From assembly GCF_964340395.1 (NCBI RefSeq), contig NC_135564.1:17160431-17224430 (forward strand): 64,000 nucleotides of DNA. The letters are read 5' to 3'. A program made the translations under genes and the position numbers. The first letter of the stretch is position 1; the number at the start of each line of letters is the position of its first letter. The notes beneath the pieces were generated by a model, which was not told where the DNA came from, did no database searches, and saw only the letters and a program-made list of their open reading frames with translations. Shown here piece by piece: positions 61,107 through 64,000 of the stretch. The stretch is from Glandiceps talaboti. Lineage: Eukaryota; Hemichordata; Enteropneusta; Spengelidae.

Positions 61107-61369
61107 GTAAATCATATCAAAATACTCATAGTAATTAAAATATTTGATTACAGTCATAGTATATGCTTTATGTAAGAACACAAGGTTCAAACAATAGTCG
61201 ATTTTCCCGTTCCAAGATGCATTGCGCGAGGACGGCTTTTACGTAACGTTGTTATAGTTAGTCTTGTTTTGTCTTTATTATGTTTGAAATAACACATTTA
61301 TCAGGAAATGATGGACAGACATGTTGACCTCTTTGATTATCAGTGATTTTATATAACACAAAGAGTAAA

Positions 61370-63893
61370 CGCCATCAGTGGTAGAGGAGGATTTTACGGG
61401 TGAACCCGGGTCATGTAACAACTATCCCCATGAGAAGCGCGTGCAAACCCCTCAGCACTCTCCGATCATTCCCCCATCATGACAGTTAGAAAAATCCATT
61501 CAACCAGAAAATCGGACCATAACATTATCACTTACAGATGCTTACGTAACTTCAATGTAAACAACTTCGTTAGTGACCTGAAGTCAGCAGACTGGTCAAC
61601 TCTGCAAACTACAAACGACCCTGAACTTGCCCTAAATAGTTGGATTTCAACTTTCTCCAGTATCTTCAACAAGCATGCTCCACTCAAATCCAAGCGAGTT
61701 CGTTATGCAAATCTACCTTCCTGGCATACCCTTGAACTTCATAATGCACGCAACGTTAGAGACAAGTTGAAAGCTTCAAATAATACCGTTGAATACAAGA
61801 AACAAAGGAACTACGTAAACATGCTTACATCATCCCTCAGGAAAAATTATTACTCTAAGCTTATTGCCGACAAATCCCATAACATCAATATTTGGAAAGC
61901 CATTCATGATCTTCATCCCAAGTCTTCTCCGTCTAAACCCTCAAAGCTATATGTTGATGGCACTGAACTGACATCTTCTATGGATATTGCCGAAGCTTTC
62001 AACAGACATTTCACCGACATTGCAGACGCTCTCAACAAAGATATTATGCATGAGACTTTTGATTCCACTAAGTTAAATAATTTTGTTGACTCTAAAGACA
62101 TTCATTACAGCTTCCGAATTCCACTTATCTCGCAAACGAAGGTTTTGAAATTCCTTCTAGATTTGGATACTTCTAAGTCAACCGGGTATGATTTTATAAG
62201 CGCTAAGATTTTGAAATCTACAGCTCCTTATATTGCTACACACATTTTTAGAATTGTTAACCTCTGCATAATCAATAATCACTTTCCATCTGCTTGGAAA
62301 ATTGCTAAGGTGCTTCCTTTTCATAAAAGTAATTCTACTGATAAATGCTCCAATTTTCGACCCATTTCTATTCTACCATGTTTATCCAAACTTTTAGAAT
62401 CCCACGTTCACCAAAGTCTGTATCTTTATCTCAACAAGTTTAATCTTCTTTATTCGTTTCAATCGGGCTTTCGTCCGGGTCATTCTTGTCAGACTGCTCT
62501 CACTTATTTCGTTAATCAGTGCTATACTGCAATAAATAACAATAACTGGAGTGGTATCATTTTTCTTGATCTCTCTAAGGCCTTTGATCTTATTAACCAT
62601 TCATTGCTTATTGACAAGCTTAAACTCTACAACTTTGATTCTTCGGCTATAAATTGGTTCACTTCATATCTTAAGGACAGAAAACAGTTTGTTTCCTTTA
62701 AAAATTGCAATTCTTCCATGTTATCTATTAAGTCTGGCGTCCCTCAAGGTTCTATCCTTGGTCCTCTTCTTTTCCTCCTTTATATCAATGACCTCCATTT
62801 AGAAGTTGAACACTGCCATACTAATACCTATGCTGACGACTCTACTCTTCTATTTTCCTCCCCTGATATTTCCATAGTAAATCAAACTATTAACGATGAT
62901 CTGTCTAAAGTTCACACCTGGTGTAATCAAAACCATATGATCATTAATACAAATAAATCCAAAGCTATGGTAATTCCCCCTAAAAAGAACCTTTCTTTGC
63001 CCACTTCCTTTTCTGTTTTCTATAACAACGCGTCTCTTTCTTTCAGCGAAGTTGAAAAATCACTCGGACTTATCATTGACTCTACACTCTCATGGACTTC
63101 ACATTGTCAACATTTGCATGCAAAAGTATCTTCTAATCTTGCAGCTCTTCGTCACATTGCTAAATACTTAGATGTATCTACTAAAAAACTTTTCTACTTT
63201 AGTTATATTCAGCCCTTTTTTGATACTTGTTGCAACATATGGTCTCATGCAAGTAAAGGTGATATTGACAAATTATATAAACTTCAGAAGCGTGCAATCC
63301 GGCTAATTTTAAATACTTCTACCATTGAAATGCAATCCAAAGGGATTTCCAGTATTGACCTTTTTAAACGACTTCATATTTTACCACTTGAAAAGAGATT
63401 TCTATTTAATAAGTACATTCTGATTTTTAAATGTCTACATAACCTGGCTCCTATGTACCTCTCTGACCTCCTTCATAAAAGGAGTTCAAGTAACCAAATG
63501 GGCACCCGTTCCTGCACCAACAATCTTTTGTATTTACCATTTCCAAATTGTCGTATTTTTACTCAGTCATTTAGTTTTGAAAGCTCCAAACTTTGGAACA
63601 TTTTACCTACTCACCTTATCAGTATTACGAATTTAACTTGTTTCAAAAAATCTTTAAATTCATACTTATTTGAATCTCTTTAATCCTTTTACATTGTCTG
63701 TGGTTATACAATTTTATCTCTTTTACGTTTCATACTTTTTAATGTTTTTCAATTTTTATGTGTGTTACCTTGTTTTGTTTTTGTTGTTGTATTGTGTACA
63801 TTTGCTTTAGGGCCCCTGGGAAGATTAGGCTGGACCTAACAGGGTCACCCTTTTTCTTTTTGAAATAAAAGTCGTTATTATTATTATTATTAT
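61370..63893 (+). mobile_element. 5'-truncated non-LTR retrotransposon (CR1/Jockey type)
   Basis: The reverse transcriptase ORF is intact, with a 3'UTR carrying AATAAA (63864-63869) and an ATT-repeat tail to 63893. ORF1 and nearly all of the endonuclease are missing, the usual result of incomplete reverse transcription. The 5' limit is approximate. The insertion lies after EGF4, presumably in an intron of gene B/C. Confidence 0.75.
61479..63683 (+). CDS. LINE ORF2 fragment: reverse transcriptase, intact
   Basis: 734 codons. Residues 13-15 (SDH) are the end of an APE-type endonuclease. The RT core follows: FRPISILPCLSKLLE (about residue 292), QSGFRPGHSC, FLDLSKAFDLINH (about 361), GVPQGSILGPLLFLLYIND (about 419) and the catalytic YADD (about 449). 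The C-terminal tail has SLGLIID, KLYKLQKRAIR and LWNILP (about 704). All catalytic aspartates are present and there is no stop, so the insertion is young, but without its endonuclease it cannot move by itself. The ATG at 61479 is simply the first in frame. Confidence 0.85.
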   Translation: MTVRKIHSTRKSDHNIITYRCLRNFNVNNFVSDLKSADWSTLQTTNDPELALNSWISTFSSIFNKHAPLKSKRVRYANLPSWHTLELHNARNVRDKLKASNNTVEYKKQRNYVNMLTSSLRKNYYSKLIADKSHNINIWKAIHDLHPKSSPSKPSKLYVDGTELTSSMDIAEAFNRHFTDIADALNKDIMHETFDSTKLNNFVDSKDIHYSFRIPLISQTKVLKFLLDLDTSKSTGYDFISAKILKSTAPYIATHIFRIVNLCIINNHFPSAWKIAKVLPFHKSNSTDKCSNFRPISILPCLSKLLESHVHQSLYLYLNKFNLLYSFQSGFRPGHSCQTALTYFVNQCYTAINNNNWSGIIFLDLSKAFDLINHSLLIDKLKLYNFDSSAINWFTSYLKDRKQFVSFKNCNSSMLSIKSGVPQGSILGPLLFLLYINDLHLEVEHCHTNTYADDSTLLFSSPDISIVNQTINDDLSKVHTWCNQNHMIINTNKSKAMVIPPKKNLSLPTSFSVFYNNASLSFSEVEKSLGLIIDSTLSWTSHCQHLHAKVSSNLAALRHIAKYLDVSTKKLFYFSYIQPFFDTCCNIWSHASKGDIDKLYKLQKRAIRLILNTSTIEMQSKGISSIDLFKRLHILPLEKRFLFNKYILIFKCLHNLAPMYLSDLLHKRSSSNQMGTRSCTNNLLYLPFPNCRIFTQSFSFESSKLWNILPTHLISITNLTCFKKSLNSYLFESL

Positions 63894-63954
63894 AGCACGT
63901 ACACAATACACGACGTTGTATGGAGAGACGCGACATGCATCTTGGAGCCGGTAA

Positions 63955-64000
63955 CATGTTTATTGTTCATGTATCGATGGATATAATGGAGATGGTAAAA
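63955..64000 (+). pseudogene. Possible decayed EGF fragment at the window edge
   Basis: YCSCIDGYNGDGK can be read from 63961, the usual C-terminal half of a cbEGF. A stop lies just upstream in that frame (TAA 63952-63954), and a DATC-like start is in a different frame. Either a broken EGF exon or chance. Confidence 0.25.

Noticed and set aside
61913-62600. Minus-strand frames inside the LINE reverse transcriptase
   Set aside because: Shadows of the + strand RT ORF, which has all catalytic motifs.

Overview
This is animal genomic DNA: AT-rich, intron-rich and loaded with transposons and simple repeats. It carries extracellular lectin genes, all on the + strand. Sushi (CCP), C-type lectin, F-type lectin, mucin-like and calcium-binding EGF modules, together with Penelope, LINE and Polinton/adintovirus-type remnants, fit a marine invertebrate such as a hemichordate, cephalochordate or lophotrochozoan. 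The species cannot be fixed from the sequence alone.

Three transcription units can be read. Unit 0 (1-992) is the 3' end of a gene: part of a CCP exon and a last CCP exon with a stop. Gene A (7337-19826) begins with a short signal-peptide exon behind a TATA box. It continues as CCP1, C-type lectin, CCP2, CCP3, a one-cysteine linker, an F-type lectin split over two exons and a Ser/Thr/Pro stalk. It ends at a last CCP exon near-identical to the one in unit 0, or at a short Thr-rich exon with a stop (18965-19050). Gene B/C (23443 to beyond 61106) starts with a second copy of the signal-peptide exon and a diverged copy of the lectin cassette (B, 30384-40514). Then comes one 6.6 kb mucin exon of about 88 repeats of 25 residues (42168-48779), another cassette near-identical to that of gene A (C, 52057-57592), and four cbEGF exons (58046-61106). 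All internal exons are phase 1-1, so whole cassettes can be duplicated or skipped without breaking the frame. No signal-peptide exon was found in front of cassette C, so B, the mucin exon and C are most simply one secreted or matrix protein with two lectin heads and a long glycosylated spacer.

The products would act outside the cell as multivalent glycan-binding proteins: the F-lectin keeps the His/Arg/Arg fucose residues and the C-type lectin keeps EPN. A role in innate recognition, mucus or adhesion is inference.

Between the genes lie mobile elements: a three-level nest (solo LTR, TIR element, Penelope-like element) at 2367-5150 with its empty site preserved near 21195; a broken zinc-finger plus type-B DNA polymerase fragment of viral/Polinton type at 8640-11397; a TIR element with subterminal 21-bp repeats at 27260-30000; palindromic foldback elements at 34340-35065, 37589-37966 and 40021-40174; an internally deleted LINE at 49270-51165; and a 5'-truncated LINE with an intact reverse transcriptase at about 61370-63893. 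Two segmental duplications (589-8520 with 19423-24615; 11398-17762 with 51712-57593) shaped the locus.
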